Assembly: GCA_963855995.1 (NCBI GenBank)
Contig: OY979725.1
Coordinates: forward strand, 1,922,001 to 1,986,000
Direction: 5' to 3'
DNA length: 64,000 nt
Origin: Muricea muricata
Taxonomy: Eukaryota > Cnidaria > Anthozoa > Malacalcyonacea > Plexauridae
Made by a program: the position numbers and the translations under genes
Notes under the pieces: model-generated
The model's database searches: none
Told to the model about the DNA's origin: nothing
The model's input: the letters and a program-made list of their open reading frames with translations, nothing else
In this document: positions 1-11,649 of the stretch, piece after piece
Numbering within the stretch: the stretch's first letter is position 1
How the letters are laid out: every line of letters begins with the position of its first letter

Positions 1-192
1 GTCAAACATAGTGGTAAACACTAGCACACTGTCTCAAGTACATGTTTACATCCCAAAACTTATATAGAACTTCAACCTGAGGCGATATGATGATGTTTGA
101 GTAATTTTACACGATTTCCATGCAAAATGGGAAGATGGCGAATGAAGACATATCCAAAATACAAACCCAGTAATAAGGCAATGAGCTGAAAT

Positions 193-235
193 GAGGCAGA
201 TTCTGAAAAAGCAATTAGATGCGTCGTTCTGCCTC
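193..235. repeat. Inverted repeat with 8-bp arms and 27-base spacer
   Basis: GAGGCAGA at 193-200 is the reverse complement of TCTGCCTC at 228-235. The left arm also overlaps a tight palindrome, CAGA-T-TCTG (197-205). Both recur in almost all monomers; monomer 178 breaks the right arm with T230>A. No function can be read from this. Confidence 0.75.
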
Positions 236-279
236 CAAACTAAGTTTTTTCTTATACTATGACTGATTCGATCACTTTT

Positions 280-311
280 GCAAAGTTTCAAGCGATTTCG
301 TCAAACTTTGC
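280..311. repeat. Inverted repeat (9-bp arms), present in nearly every monomer
   Basis: GCAAAGTTT at 280-288 is the exact reverse complement of AAACTTTGC at 303-311, with a 14-base spacer. One more pair, A290 with T301, could form beyond a C289/C302 mismatch. The dyad recurs at the same place in nearly all copies, so it marks a site every 353 bp that could extrude as a hairpin or bind a dimeric protein. It overlaps a TTTCGTCAAAC segment that superficially resembles half of a CENP-B box. Confidence 0.85.
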
Positions 312-820
312 CGACTTTCAAAAATTCAGCCAAATATAACAAAGTAGGAGAAAGTCAAACATAGTGGTAAACACTAGCACACTGTCTCAAGTACATGTTT
401 ACATCCCAAAACTTATATAGAACTTCAACCTGAGGCGATATGATGATGTTTGAGTAATTTTACATGATTTCCATGCAAAATGGGAAGATGGCGAATGAAG
501 ACATATCCAAAATACAAACCCAGTAATAAGGCAATGAGCTGAAATGAGGCAGATTCTGAAAAAGCGATTAGATGCGTCGTTCTGCCTCCAAACTAAGTTT
601 TTTCTTATACTATGACTGATTCGATTGCTTTTGCAAAGTTTCAAGCGATTTCGTCAAACTTTGCCGACTTTCAAAAATTCAGCCAAATATAACAAAGTAG
701 GAGAAAGTCAAACATAGTGGTAGACACTAGCACACTGTCTCAAGTACATGTTTACATCCCAAAACTTATATAGAACTTCAACCTGAGGCGATATGATGAT
801 GTTTGAGTAATTTTACATGA

Positions 821-839
821 TTTCCATGCAAAATGGAAA
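821..839. repeat. Perfect 7-bp-arm hairpin in the 131A subtype
   Basis: TTTCCAT (821-827), spacer GCAAA and ATGGAAA (833-839) form a perfect inverted repeat in monomer 3. Most monomers have G at the corresponding position (ATGGGAA), which leaves one T-G mismatch in the arm. I counted 21 monomers with the A. Confidence 0.85.
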
Positions 840-1412
840 GATGGCGAATGAAGACATATCCAAAATACAAACCCAGTAATAAGGCAATGAGCTGAAATGA
901 GGCAGATTCTGAAAAAGCAATTAGATGCGTCGTTCTGCCTCCAAACTAAGTTTTTTCTTATACTATGACTGATTCGATCCCTTTTGCAAAGTTTCAAGCG
1001 ATTTCGTCAAACTTTGCCGACTTTCAAAAATTCAGCCAAATATAACAAAGTAGGAGAAAGTCAAACATAGTGGTAAACACTAGCACACTGTCTCAAGTAC
1101 ATGTTTACATCCCAAAACTTATATAGAACTTCAACCTGAGGCGATATGATGATGTTTGAGTAATTTTACATGATTTCCATGCAAAATGGGAAGATGGCGA
1201 ATGAAGACATATCCAAAATACAAACCCAGTAATAAGGCAATGAGCTGAAATGAGGCAGATTCTGAAAAAGCAATTAGATGCGTCGTTCTGCCTCCAAACT
1301 AAGTTTTTTCTTATACTATGACTGATTCGATCGCTTTTGCAAAGTTTCAAGCGATTTCGTCAAACTTTGCCGACTTTCAAAAATTCAGCCAAATATAACA
1401 AAGTAGGAGAAA

Positions 1413-1765
1413 GTCAAACATAGTGGTAAACACTAGCACACTGTCTCAAGTACATGTTTACATCCCAAAACTTATATAGAACTTCAACCTGAGGCGATAT
1501 GATGATGTTTGAGTAATTTTACATGATTTCCATGCAAAATGGGAAGATGGCGAATGAAGACATATCCAAAATACAAACCCAGTAATAAGGCAATGAGCTG
1601 AAATGAGGCAGATTCTGAAAAAGCAATTAGATGCGTCGTTCTGCCTCCAAACTAAGTTTTTTCTTATACTATGACTGATTCGATCACTTTTGCAAAGTTT
1701 CAAGCGATTTCGTCAAACTTTGCCGACTTTCAAAAATTCAGCCAAATATAACAAAGTAGGAGAAA
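1413..1765 (+). repeat. Baseline monomer (number 5), reference for variant positions
   Basis: This copy carries the majority base at every variable site I typed and looks identical to many others (for example numbers 27, 41, 53, 64, 92, 119 and 180). Landmarks by monomer position: CCTGAGG palindrome 76-82; dyad TTTCCAT/ATGGGAA 115-133; inverted repeat GAGGCAGA 193-200 with TCTGCCTC 228-235; T6 run 245-250; variable dinucleotide 273-274 (here CA); dyad GCAAAGTTT 280-288 with AAACTTTGC 303-311. CG dinucleotides lie at 83, 139, 222, 225, 269, 293, 299 and 312. I see no half-monomer duplication: bases 1-20 compared with 177-196 match only weakly, so 353 bp does not look like a recent doubling of about 176 bp, although it is close to two nucleosome repeats. 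Confidence 0.9.
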
Positions 1766-3177
1766 GTCAAACATAGTGGTAAACACTAGCACACTGTCTC
1801 AAGTACATGTTTACATCCCAAAACTTATATAGAACTTCAACCTGAGGCGATATGATGATGTTTGAGTAATTTTACATGATTTCCATGCAAAATGGGAAGA
1901 TGGCGAATGAAGACATATCCAAAATACAAACCCAGTAATAAGGCAATGAGCTGAAATGAGGCAGATTCTGAAAAAGCAATTAGATGCGTCGTTCTGCCTC
2001 CAAACTAAGTTTTTTCTTATACTATGACTGATTCGATCGCTTTTGCAAAGTTTCAAGCGATTTCGTCAAACTTTGCCGACTTTCAAAAATTCAGCCAAAT
2101 ATAACAAAGTAGGAGAAAGTCAAACATAGTGGTAAACACTAGCACACTGTCTCAAGTACATGTTTACATCCCAAAACTTATATAGAACTTCAACCTGAGG
2201 CGATATGATGATGTTTAAGTAATTTTACATGATTTCCATGCAAAATGGGAAGATGGCAAATGAAGACATATCCAAAATACAAACCCAGTAATAAAGCAAT
2301 GAGCTGAAATGAGGCAGATTCTGAAAAAGCAATTAGATGCGTCGTTCTGCCTCCAAACTAAGTTTTTTCTTATACTATGACTGATTCGATTGCTTTTGCA
2401 AAGTTTCAAGCGATTTCGTCAAACTTTGCCGACTTTAAAAAATTCAGCCAAATATAACAAAGTAGGAGAAAGTCAAACATAGTGGTAAACACTAGCACAC
2501 TGTCTCAAGTACATGTTTACATCCCAAAACTTATATAGAACTTCAACCTGAGGCGATATGATGATGTTTAAGTAATTTTACATGATTTCCATGCAAAATG
2601 GGAAGATGGCGAATGAAGACATATCCAAAATACAAACCCAGTAATAAGGCAATGAGCTGAAATGAGGCAGATTCTGAAAAAGCAATTAGATGCGTCGTTC
2701 TGCCTCCAAACTAAGTTTTTTCTTATACTATGACTGATTCGATCACTTTTGCAAAGTTTCAAGCGATTTCGTCAAACTTTGCCGACTTTCAAAAATTCAG
2801 CCAAATATAACAAAGTACGAGAAAGTCAAACATAGTGGTAAACACTAGCACACTGTCTCAAGTACATGTTTAAATCCCAAAACTTATATAGAACTTCAAC
2901 CTGAGGCGATATGATGATGTTTGAGTAATTTTACATGATTTCCATGCAAAATGGGAAGATGGCGAATGAAGACATATCCAAAATACAAACCCAGTAATAA
3001 GGCAATGAGCTGAAATGAGGCAGATTCTGAAAAAGCAATTAGATGCGTCGTTCTGCCTCCAAACTAAGTTTTTTCTTATACTATGACTGATTCGATCACT
3101 TTTGCAAAGTTTCAAGCGATTTCGTCAAACTTTGCCGACTTTCAAAAATTCAGCCAAATATAACAAAGTAGGAGAAA

Positions 3178-5295
3178 GTCAAACATAGTGGTAAACACTA
3201 GCACACTGTCTCAAGTACATGTTTACATCCCAAAACTTATATAGAACTTCAACCTGAGGCGATATGATGATGTTTGAGTAATTTTACATGATTTCCATGC
3301 AAAATGGGAAGATGGCGAATGAAGACATATCCAAAATACAAACCCAGTAATAAGGCAATGAGCTGAAATGAGGCAGATTCTGAAAAAGCAATTAGATGCG
3401 TCGTTCTGCCTCCAAACTAAGTTTTTTCTTATACTATGACTGATTCGATCGCTTTTGCAAAGTTTCAAGCGATTTCGTCAAACTTTGCCGACTTTCAAAA
3501 ATTCAGCCAAATATAACAAAGTAGGAGAAAGTCAAACATAGTGGTAAACACTAGCACACTGTCTCAAGTACATGTTTACATCCCAAAACTTATATAGAAC
3601 TTCAACCTGAGGCGATATGATGATGTTTGAGTAATTTTACATGATTTCCATGCAAAATGGGAAGATGGCGAATGAAGACATATCCAAAATACAAACCCAG
3701 TAATAAGGCAATGAGCTGAAATGAGGCAGATTCTGAAAAAGCAATTAGATGCGTCGTTCTGCCTCCAAACTAAGTTTTTTCTTATACTATGACTGATTCG
3801 ATCACTTTTGCAAAGTTTCAAGCGATTTCGTCAAACTTTGCCAACTTTCAAAAATTCAGCCAAATATAACAAAGTAGGAGAAAGTCAAACATAGTAGTAA
3901 ACACTAGCACACTGTCTCAAGTACATGTTTACATCCAAAAACTTATATAGAACTTCAACCTGAGGCGATATGATGATGTTTGAGTAATTTTACATGATTT
4001 CCATGCAAAATGGGAAGATGGCGAATGAAGACATATCCAAAATACAAACCCAGTAATAAGGCAATGAGCTGAAATGAGGCAGATTCTGAAAAAGCAATTA
4101 GATGCGTCGTTCTGCCTCCAAACTAAGTTTTTTCTTATACTATGACTGATTCGATCACTTTTGCAAAGTTTCAAGCGATTTCGTCAAACTTTGCCGACTT
4201 TCAAAAATTCAGCCAAATATAACAAAGTAGGAGAAAGTCAAACATAGTGGTAAACACTAGCACACTGTCTCAAGTACATGTTTACATCCCAAAACTTATA
4301 TAGAACTTCAACCTGAGGCGATATGATGATGTTTGAGTAATTTTACATGATTTCCATGCAAAATGGGAAGATGGCGAATGAAGACATATCCAAAATACAA
4401 ACCCAGTAATAAGGCAATGAGCTGAAATGAGGCAGATTCTGAAAAAGCAATTAGATGCGTCGTTCTGCCTCCAAACTAAGTTTTTTCTTATACTATGACT
4501 GATTCGATCGCTTTTGCAAAGTTTCAAGCGATTTCGTCAAACTTTGCCGACTTTCAAAAATTCAGCCAAATATAACAAAGTAGGAGAAAGTCAAACATAG
4601 TGGTAAACACTAGCACACTGTCTCAAGTACATGTTTACATCCCAAAACTTATATAGAACTTCAACCTGAGGCGATATGATGATGTTTGAGTAATTTTACA
4701 TGATTTCCATGCAAAATGGGAAGATGGCGAATGAAGACATATCCAAAATACAAACCCAGTAATAAGGCAATGAGCTGAAATGAGGCAGATTCTGAAAAAG
4801 CAATTAGATGCGTCGTTCTGCCTCCAAACTAAGTTTTTTCTTATACTATGACTGATTCGATCACTTTTGCAAAGTTTCAAGCGATTTCGTCAAACTTTGC
4901 CAACTTTCAAAAATTCAGCCAAATATAACAAAGTAGGAGAAAGTCAAACATAGTAGTAAACACTAGCACACTGTCTCAAGTACATGTTTACATCCAAAAA
5001 CTTATATAGAACTTCAACCTGAGGCGATATGATGATGTTTGAGTAATTTTACATGATTTCTATGCAAAATGGGAAGATGGCGAATGAAGACATATCCAAA
5101 ATACAAACCCAGTAATAAGGCAATGAGCTGAAATGAGGCAGATTCTGAAAAAGCGATTAGATGCGTCGTTCTGCCTCCAAACTAAGTTTTTTCTTATACT
5201 ATGACTGATTCGATTGCTTTTGCAAAGTTTCAAGCGATTTCGTCAAACTTTGCCGACTTTCAAAAATTCAGCCAAATATAACAAAGTAGGAGAAA
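3178..5295 (+). repeat. Three-monomer tandem duplication (10-12 and 13-15)
   Basis: Monomers 10, 11 and 12 (CG; CA with 313A; 13A+54A) are followed by 13, 14 and 15 with the same leading variants. The 313G>A change (CCAAC for CCGAC, near 3842 and 4901) was seen only in monomers 11 and 14, which makes the duplication clear. Monomer 15 switches in its second half to 213G and TG, as in monomer 2, so a crossover probably fell inside it. It also has a private change near 5061 (TTTCTATG for TTTCCATG). Confidence 0.75.
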
Positions 5296-7413
5296 GTCAA
5301 ACATAGTGGTAGACACTAGCACACTGTCTCAAGTACATGTTTACATCCCAAAACTTATATAGAACTTCAACCTGAGGCGATATGATGATGTTTGAGTAAT
5401 TTTACATGATTTCCATGCAAAATGGAAAGATGGCGAATGAAGACATATCCAAAATACAAACCCAGTAATAAGGCAATGAGCTGAAATGAGGCAGATTCTG
5501 AAAAAGCAATTAGATGCGTCGTTCTGCCTCCAAACTAAGTTTTTTCTTATACTATGACTGATTCGATCCCTTTTGCAAAGTTTCAAGCGATTTCGTCAAA
5601 CTTTGCCGACTTTCAAAAATTCAGCCAAATATAACAAAGTAGGAGAAAGTCAAACATAGTGGTAAACACTAGCACACTGTCTCAAGTACATGTTTACATC
5701 CCAAAACTTATATAGAACTTCAACCTGAGGCGATATGATGATGTTTGAGTAATTTTACATGATTTCCATGCAAAATGGGAAGATGGCGAATGAAGACATA
5801 TCCAAAATACAAACCCAGTAATAAGGCAATGAGCTGAAATGAGGCAGATTCTGAAAAAGCAATTAGATGCGTCGTTCTGCCTCCAAACTAAATTTTTTCT
5901 TATACTATGACTGATTCGATCGCTTTTGCAAAGTTTCAAGCGATTTCGTCAAACTTTGCCGACTTTCAAAAATTCAGCCAAATATAACAAAGTAGGAGAA
6001 AGTCAAACATAGTGGTAAACACTAGCACACTGTCTCAAGTACATGTTTACATCCCAAAACTTATATAGAACTTCAACCTGAGGCGATATGATGATGTTTG
6101 AGTAATTTTACATGATTTCCATGCAAAATGGGAAGATGGCGAATGAAGACATATCCAAAATACAAACCCAGTAATAAGGCAATGAGCTGAAATGAGGCAG
6201 ATTCTGAAAAAGCAATTAGATGCGTCGTTCTGCCTCCAAACTAAGTTTTTTCTTATACTATGACTGATTCGATCACTTTTGCAAAGTTTCAAGCGATTTC
6301 GTCAAACTTTGCCGACTTTCAAAAATTCAGCCAAATATAACAAAGTAGGAGAAAGTCAAACATAGTGGTAAACACTAGCACACTGTCTCAAGTACATGTT
6401 TACATCCCAAAACTTATATAGAACTTCAACCTGAGGCGATATGATGATGTTTGAGTAATTTTACATGATTTCCATGCAAAATGGGAAGATGGCGAATGAA
6501 GACATATCCAAAATACAAACCCAGTAATAAGGCAATGAGCTGAATTGAGGCAGATTCTGAAAAAGCAATTAGATGCGTCGTTCTGCCTCCAAACTAAGTT
6601 TTTTCTTATACTATGACTGATTCGATCGCTTTTGCAAAGTTTCAAGCGATTTCGTCAAACTTTGCCGACTTTCAAAAATTCAGCCAAATATAACAAAGTA
6701 GGAGAAAGTCAAACATAGTGGTAAACACTAGCACACTGTCTCAAGTACATGTTTACATCCCAAAACTTATATAGAACTTCAACCTGAGGCGATATGATGA
6801 TGTTTAAGTAATTTTACATGATTTCCATGCAAAATGGGAAGATGGCAAATGAAGACATATCCAAAATACAAACCCAGTAATAAAGCAATGAGCTGAAATG
6901 AGGCAGATTCTGAAAAAGCAATTAGATGCGTCGTTCTGCCTCCAAACTAAGTTTTTTCTTATACTATGACTGATTCGATTGCTTTTGCAAAGTTTCAAGC
7001 GATTTCGTCAAACTTTGCCGACTTTAAAAAATTCAGCCAAATATAACAAAGTAGGAGAAAGTCAAACATAGTGGTAAACACTAGCACACTGTCTCAAGTA
7101 CATGTTTACATCCCAAAACTTATATAGAACTTCAACCTGAGGCGATATGATGATGTTTAAGTAATTTTACATGATTTCCATGCAAAATGGGAAGATGGCG
7201 AATGAAGACATATCCAAAATACAAACCCAGTAATAAGGCAATGAGCTGAAATGAGGCAGATTCTGAAAAAGCAATTAGATGCGTCGTTCTGCCTCCAAAC
7301 TAAGTTTTTTCTTATACTATGACTGATTCGATTGCTTTTGCAAAGTTTCAAGCGATTTCGTCAAACTTTGCCGACTTTCAAAAATTCAGCCAAATATAAC
7401 AAAGTAGGAGAAA
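4943..7413 (+). repeat. Second copy of the seven-monomer segment (15-21)
   Basis: Monomers 15-21 repeat the subtype order of monomers 2-8 at a spacing of 13 monomers. Monomers 20 and 21 are also the first two members of the 14-monomer unit that follows, so the older and the younger higher-order units overlap here. Confidence 0.7.
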
Positions 7414-10400
7414 GTCAAACATAGTAGTAAACACTAGCACACTGTCTCAAGTACATGTTTACATCCAAAAACTTATATAGAACTTCAACCTGAGGCGATA
7501 TGATGATGTTTGAGTAATTTTACATGATTTCCATGCAAAATGGAAAGATGGCGAATGAAGACATATCCAAAATACAAACCCAGTAATAAGGCAATGAGCT
7601 GAAATGAGGCAGATTCTGAAAAAGCAATTAGATGCGTCGTTCTGCCTCCAAACTAAGTTTTTTCTTATACTATGACTGATTCGATCACTTTTGCAAAGTT
7701 TCAAGCGATTTCGTCAAACTTTGCCGACTTTCAAAAATTCAGCCAAATATAACAAAGTAGGAGAAAGTCAAACATAGTGGTAAACACTAGCACACTGTCT
7801 CAAGTACATGTTTAAATCCCAAAACTTATATAGAACTTCAACCTGAGGCGATATGATGATGTTTGAGTAATTTTACATGATTTCCATGCAAAATGGGAAG
7901 ATGGCGAATGAAGACATATCCAAAATACAAACCCAGTAATAAGGCAATGAGCTGAATTGAGGCAGATTCTGAAAAAGCAATTAGATGCGTCGTTCTGCCT
8001 CCAAACTAAGTTTTTTCTTATACTATGACTGATTCGATCACTTTTGCAAAGTTTCAAGCGATTTCGTCAAACTTTGCCGACTTTCAAAAATTCAGCCAAA
8101 TATAACAAAGTAGGAGAAAGTCAAACATAGTGGTAAACACTAGCACACTGTCTCAAGTACATGTTTACATCCCAAAACTTATATAGAACTTCAACCTGAG
8201 GCGATATGATGATGTTTGAGTAATTTTACATGATTTCCATGCAAAATGGGAAGATGGCGAATGAAGACATATCCAAAATACAAACCCAGTAATAAGGCAA
8301 TGAGCTGAAATGAGGCAGATTCTGAAAAAGCAATTAGATGCGTCGTTCTGCCTCCAAACTAAGTTTTTTCTTATACTATGACTGATTCGATCGCTTTTGC
8401 AAAGTTTCAAGCGATTTCGTCAAACTTTGCCGACTTTCAAAAATTCAGCCAAATATAACAAAGTAGGAGAAAGTCAAACATAGTGGTAAACACTAGCACA
8501 CTGTCTCAAGTACATGTTTACATCCCAAAACTTATATAGAACTTCAACCTGAGGCGATATGATGATGTTTGAGTAATTTTACATGATTTCCATGCAAAAT
8601 GGGAAGATGGCGAATGAAGACATATCCAAAATACAAACCCAGTAATAAGGCAATGAGCTGAAATGAGGCAGATTCTGAAAAAGCGATTAGATGCGTCGTT
8701 CTGCCTCCAAACTAAGTTTTTTCTTATACTATGACTGATTCGATCACTTTTGCAAAGTTTCAAGCGATTTCGTCAAACTTTGCCGACTTTCAAAAATTCA
8801 GCCAAATATAACAAAGTAGGAGAAAGTCAAACATAGTGGTAAACACTAGCACACTGTCTCAAGTACATGTTTACATCCCAAAACTTATATAGAACTTCAA
8901 CCTGAGGCGATATGATGATGTTTGAGTAATTTTACATGATTTCCATGCAAAATGGGAAGATGGCGAATGAAGACATATCCAAAATACAAACCCAGTAATA
9001 AGGCAATGAGCTGAAATGAGGCAGATTCTGAAAAAACAATTAGATGCGTCGTTCTGCCTCCAAACTAAGTTTTTTCTTATACTATGACTGATTCGATCGC
9101 TTTTGCAAAGTTTCAAGCGATTTCGTCAAACTTTGCCGACTTTCAAAAATTCAGCCAAATATAACAAAGTAGGAGAAAGTCAAACATAGTGGTAAACACT
9201 AGCACACTGTCTCAAGTACATGTTTACATCCCAAAACTTATATAGAACTTCAACCTGAGGCGATATGATGATGTTTGAGTAATTTTACATGATTTCCATG
9301 CAAAATGGGAAGATGGCGAATGAAGACATATCCAAAATACAAACCCAGTAATAAGGCAATGAGCTGAAATGAGGCAGATTCTGAAAAAGCAATTAGATGC
9401 GTCGTTCTGCCTCCAAACTAAGTTTTTTCTTATACTATGACTGATTCGATCACTTTTGCAAAGTTTCAAGCGATTTCGTCAAACTTTGCCGACTTTCAAA
9501 AATTCAGCCAAATATAACAAAGTAGGAGAAAGTCAAACATAATGGTAAACACTAGCACACTGTCTCAAGTACATGTTTACATCCCAAAACTTATATAGAA
9601 CTTCAACCTGAGGCGATATGATGATGTTTGAGTAATTTTACATGATTTCCATGCAAAATGGGAAGATGGCGAATGAAGACATATCCAAAATACAAACCCA
9701 GTAATAAGGCAATGAGCTGAAATGAGGCAGATTCTGAAAAAGCAATTAGATGCGTCATTCTGCCTCCAAACTAAGTTTTTTCTTATACTATGACTGATTC
9801 GATCACTTTTGCAAAGTTTCAAGCGATTTCGTCAAACTTTGCCGACTTTCAAAAATTCAGCCAAATATAACAAAGTAGGAGAAAGTCAAACATAGTAGTA
9901 AACACTAGCACACTGTCTCAAGTACATGTTTACATCCAAAAACTTATATAGAACTTCAACCTGAGGCGATATGATGATGTTTGAGTAATTTCACATGATT
10001 TCCATGCAAAATGGGAAGATGGCGAATGAAGACATATCCAAAATACAAACCCAGTAATAAGGCAATGAGCTGAAATGAGGCAGATTCTGAAAAAGCAATT
10101 AGATGCGTCGTTCTGCCTCCAAACTAAGTTTTTTCTTATACTATGACTGATTCGATCACTTTTGCAAAGTTTCAAGCGATTTCGTCAAACTTTGCCGACT
10201 TTCAAAAATTCAGCCAAATATAACAAAGTAGGAGAAAGTCAAACATAATGGTAAACACTAGCACACTGTCTCAAGTACATGTTTACATCCCAAAACTTAT
10301 ATAGAACTTCAACCTGAGGCGATATGATGATGTTTGAGTAATTTTACATGATTTCCATGCAAAATGGGAAGATGGCGAATGAAGACATATCCAAAATACA

Positions 10401-11649
10401 AACCCAGTAATAAGGCAATGAGCTGAAATGAGGCAGATTCTGAAAAAGCAATTAGATGCGTCATTCTGCCTCCAAACTAAGTTTTTTCTTATACTATGAC
10501 TGATTCGATCACTTTTGCAAAGTTTCAAGCGATTTCGTCAAACTTTGCCGACTTTCAAAAATTCAGCCAAATATAACAAAGTAGGAGAAAGTCAAACATA
10601 GTAGTAAACACTAGCACACTGTCTCAAGTACATGTTTACATCCAAAAACTTATATAGAACTTCAACCTGAGGCGATATGATGATGTTTGAGTAATTTCAC
10701 ATGATTTCCATGCAAAATGGGAAGATGGCGAATGAAGACATATCCAAAATACAAACCCAGTAATAAGGCAATGAGCTGAAATGAGGCAGATTCTGAAAAA
10801 GCAATTAGATGCGTCGTTCTGCCTCCAAACTAAGTTTTTTCTTATACTATGACTGATTCGATCCCTTTTGCAAAGTTTCAAGCGATTTCGTCAAACTTTG
10901 CCGACTTTCAAAAATTCAGCTAAATATAACAAAGTAAAAGAAAGTCAAACATAGTGGTAAACACTAGCACACTGTCTCAAGTACATGTTTACATCCCAAA
11001 ACTTATATAGAACTTCAACCTGAGGCGATATGATGATGTTTGAGTAATTTTACATGATTTCCATGCAAAATGGGAAGATGGCGAATGAAGACATATCCAA
11101 AATACAAACCCAGTAATAAGGCAATGAGCTGAAATGAGGCAGATTCTGAAAAAGCAATTAGATGCGTCGTTCTGCCTCCAAACTAAGTTTTTTCTTATAC
11201 TATGACTGATTCGATCACTTTTGCAAAGTTTCAAGCGATTTCGTCAAACTTTGCCGACTTTCAAAAATTCAGCCAAATATAACAAAGTACGAGAAAGTCA
11301 AACATAGTGGTAAACACTAGCACACTGTCTCAAGTACATGTTTAAATCCCAAAACTTATATAGAACTTCAACCTGAGGCGATATGATGATGTTTGAGTAA
11401 TTTTACATGATTTCCATGCAAAATGGGAAGATGGCGAATGAAGACATATCCAAAATACAAACCCAGTAATAAGGCAATGAGCTGAATTGAGGCAGATTCT
11501 GAAAAAGCAATTAGATGCGTCGTTCTGCCTCCAAACTAAGTTTTTTCTTATACTATGACTGATTCGATCGCTTTTGCAAAGTTTCAAGCGATTTCGTCAA
11601 ACTTTGCCGACTTTCAAAAATTCAGCCAAATATAACAAAGTAGGAGAAA
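6708..11649 (+). repeat. 14-monomer higher-order repeat unit, copy 1 (monomers 20-33)
   Basis: Subtypes in order: 99A/140A/177A/319A/TG; 99A/TG; 13A/54A/131A; 49A/191T; CG; 213G; 211A/CG; baseline; 11A/226A; 13A/54A/108C; 11A/226A; 13A/54A/108C/CC/331T with AA at 347-348; 347C; 49A/191T/CG. The unit is 4942 bp. Within it, 11A/226A followed by 108C occurs twice, an internal two-monomer duplication (monomers 28-29 and 30-31). Confidence 0.85.

Larger units (their letters stand above)
1..353 (+). repeat. Monomer 1, rare subtype with a CG at position 112-113
   Basis: The window opens exactly at the phase used for numbering, so this monomer is complete. It has C at monomer position 112 (ACGATT), where nearly all copies have T (ATGATT). 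I saw this C only here and in monomer 89 (31065-31417). In both places it is followed by the same two subtypes, a 213G/TG monomer and then a 17G/131A monomer, so the two are probably related by descent about 31 kb apart. Confidence 0.85.
354..2824 (+). repeat. Seven-monomer segment (2-8), repeated at 4943-7413
   Basis: In order the subtypes are: 213G with TG at 273-274; 17G+131A with CC; CG; CA; CG; 99A+140A+177A+319A with TG; 99A. The same order returns 13 monomers (4589 bp) later in monomers 15-21. Differences are few: monomer 15 also carries 13A and 54A, monomer 17 has A at 244, monomer 19 has T at 191, and the last monomer has TG instead of CA. This indicates a local 13-monomer duplication whose copies have since exchanged or accumulated substitutions. 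Confidence 0.75.

Noticed and set aside
57..67. TATA-box-like CTTATATAG as a promoter in every monomer
   Set aside because: A short A+T-rich match in a 36% G+C repeat is expected by chance, and no initiator or transcript evidence is visible.
245..250. T6 run after an inverted repeat as an intrinsic terminator or Pol III terminator
   Set aside because: The nearby dyad (193-235) has a 27-base spacer and weak G+C arms, there is no gene upstream, and no A-box or B-box was recognised.
46..291. Repeated minus-strand 81-codon open frame as a multicopy gene family
   Set aside because: There is no ATG start, no recognisable domain, 64-, 81- and 98-codon versions arise from single neutral-looking changes, and the repeat unit is not a multiple of three. 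It is a by-product of the satellite sequence.
297..313. CENP-B box in TTTCGTCAAACTTTGCC
   Set aside because: The TTCG part and the central A match the essential CENP-B pattern, but the CGGG core is absent (only one of four bases fits). At best a distant resemblance.
1..353. Monomer as an internal dimer of about 176 bp
   Set aside because: The start of the two halves aligns poorly by eye and no shared long words occur at that offset. Only short repeats such as GTCAAAC (300-306 and 1-7) and GAGGC (79-83 and 193-197) are seen.
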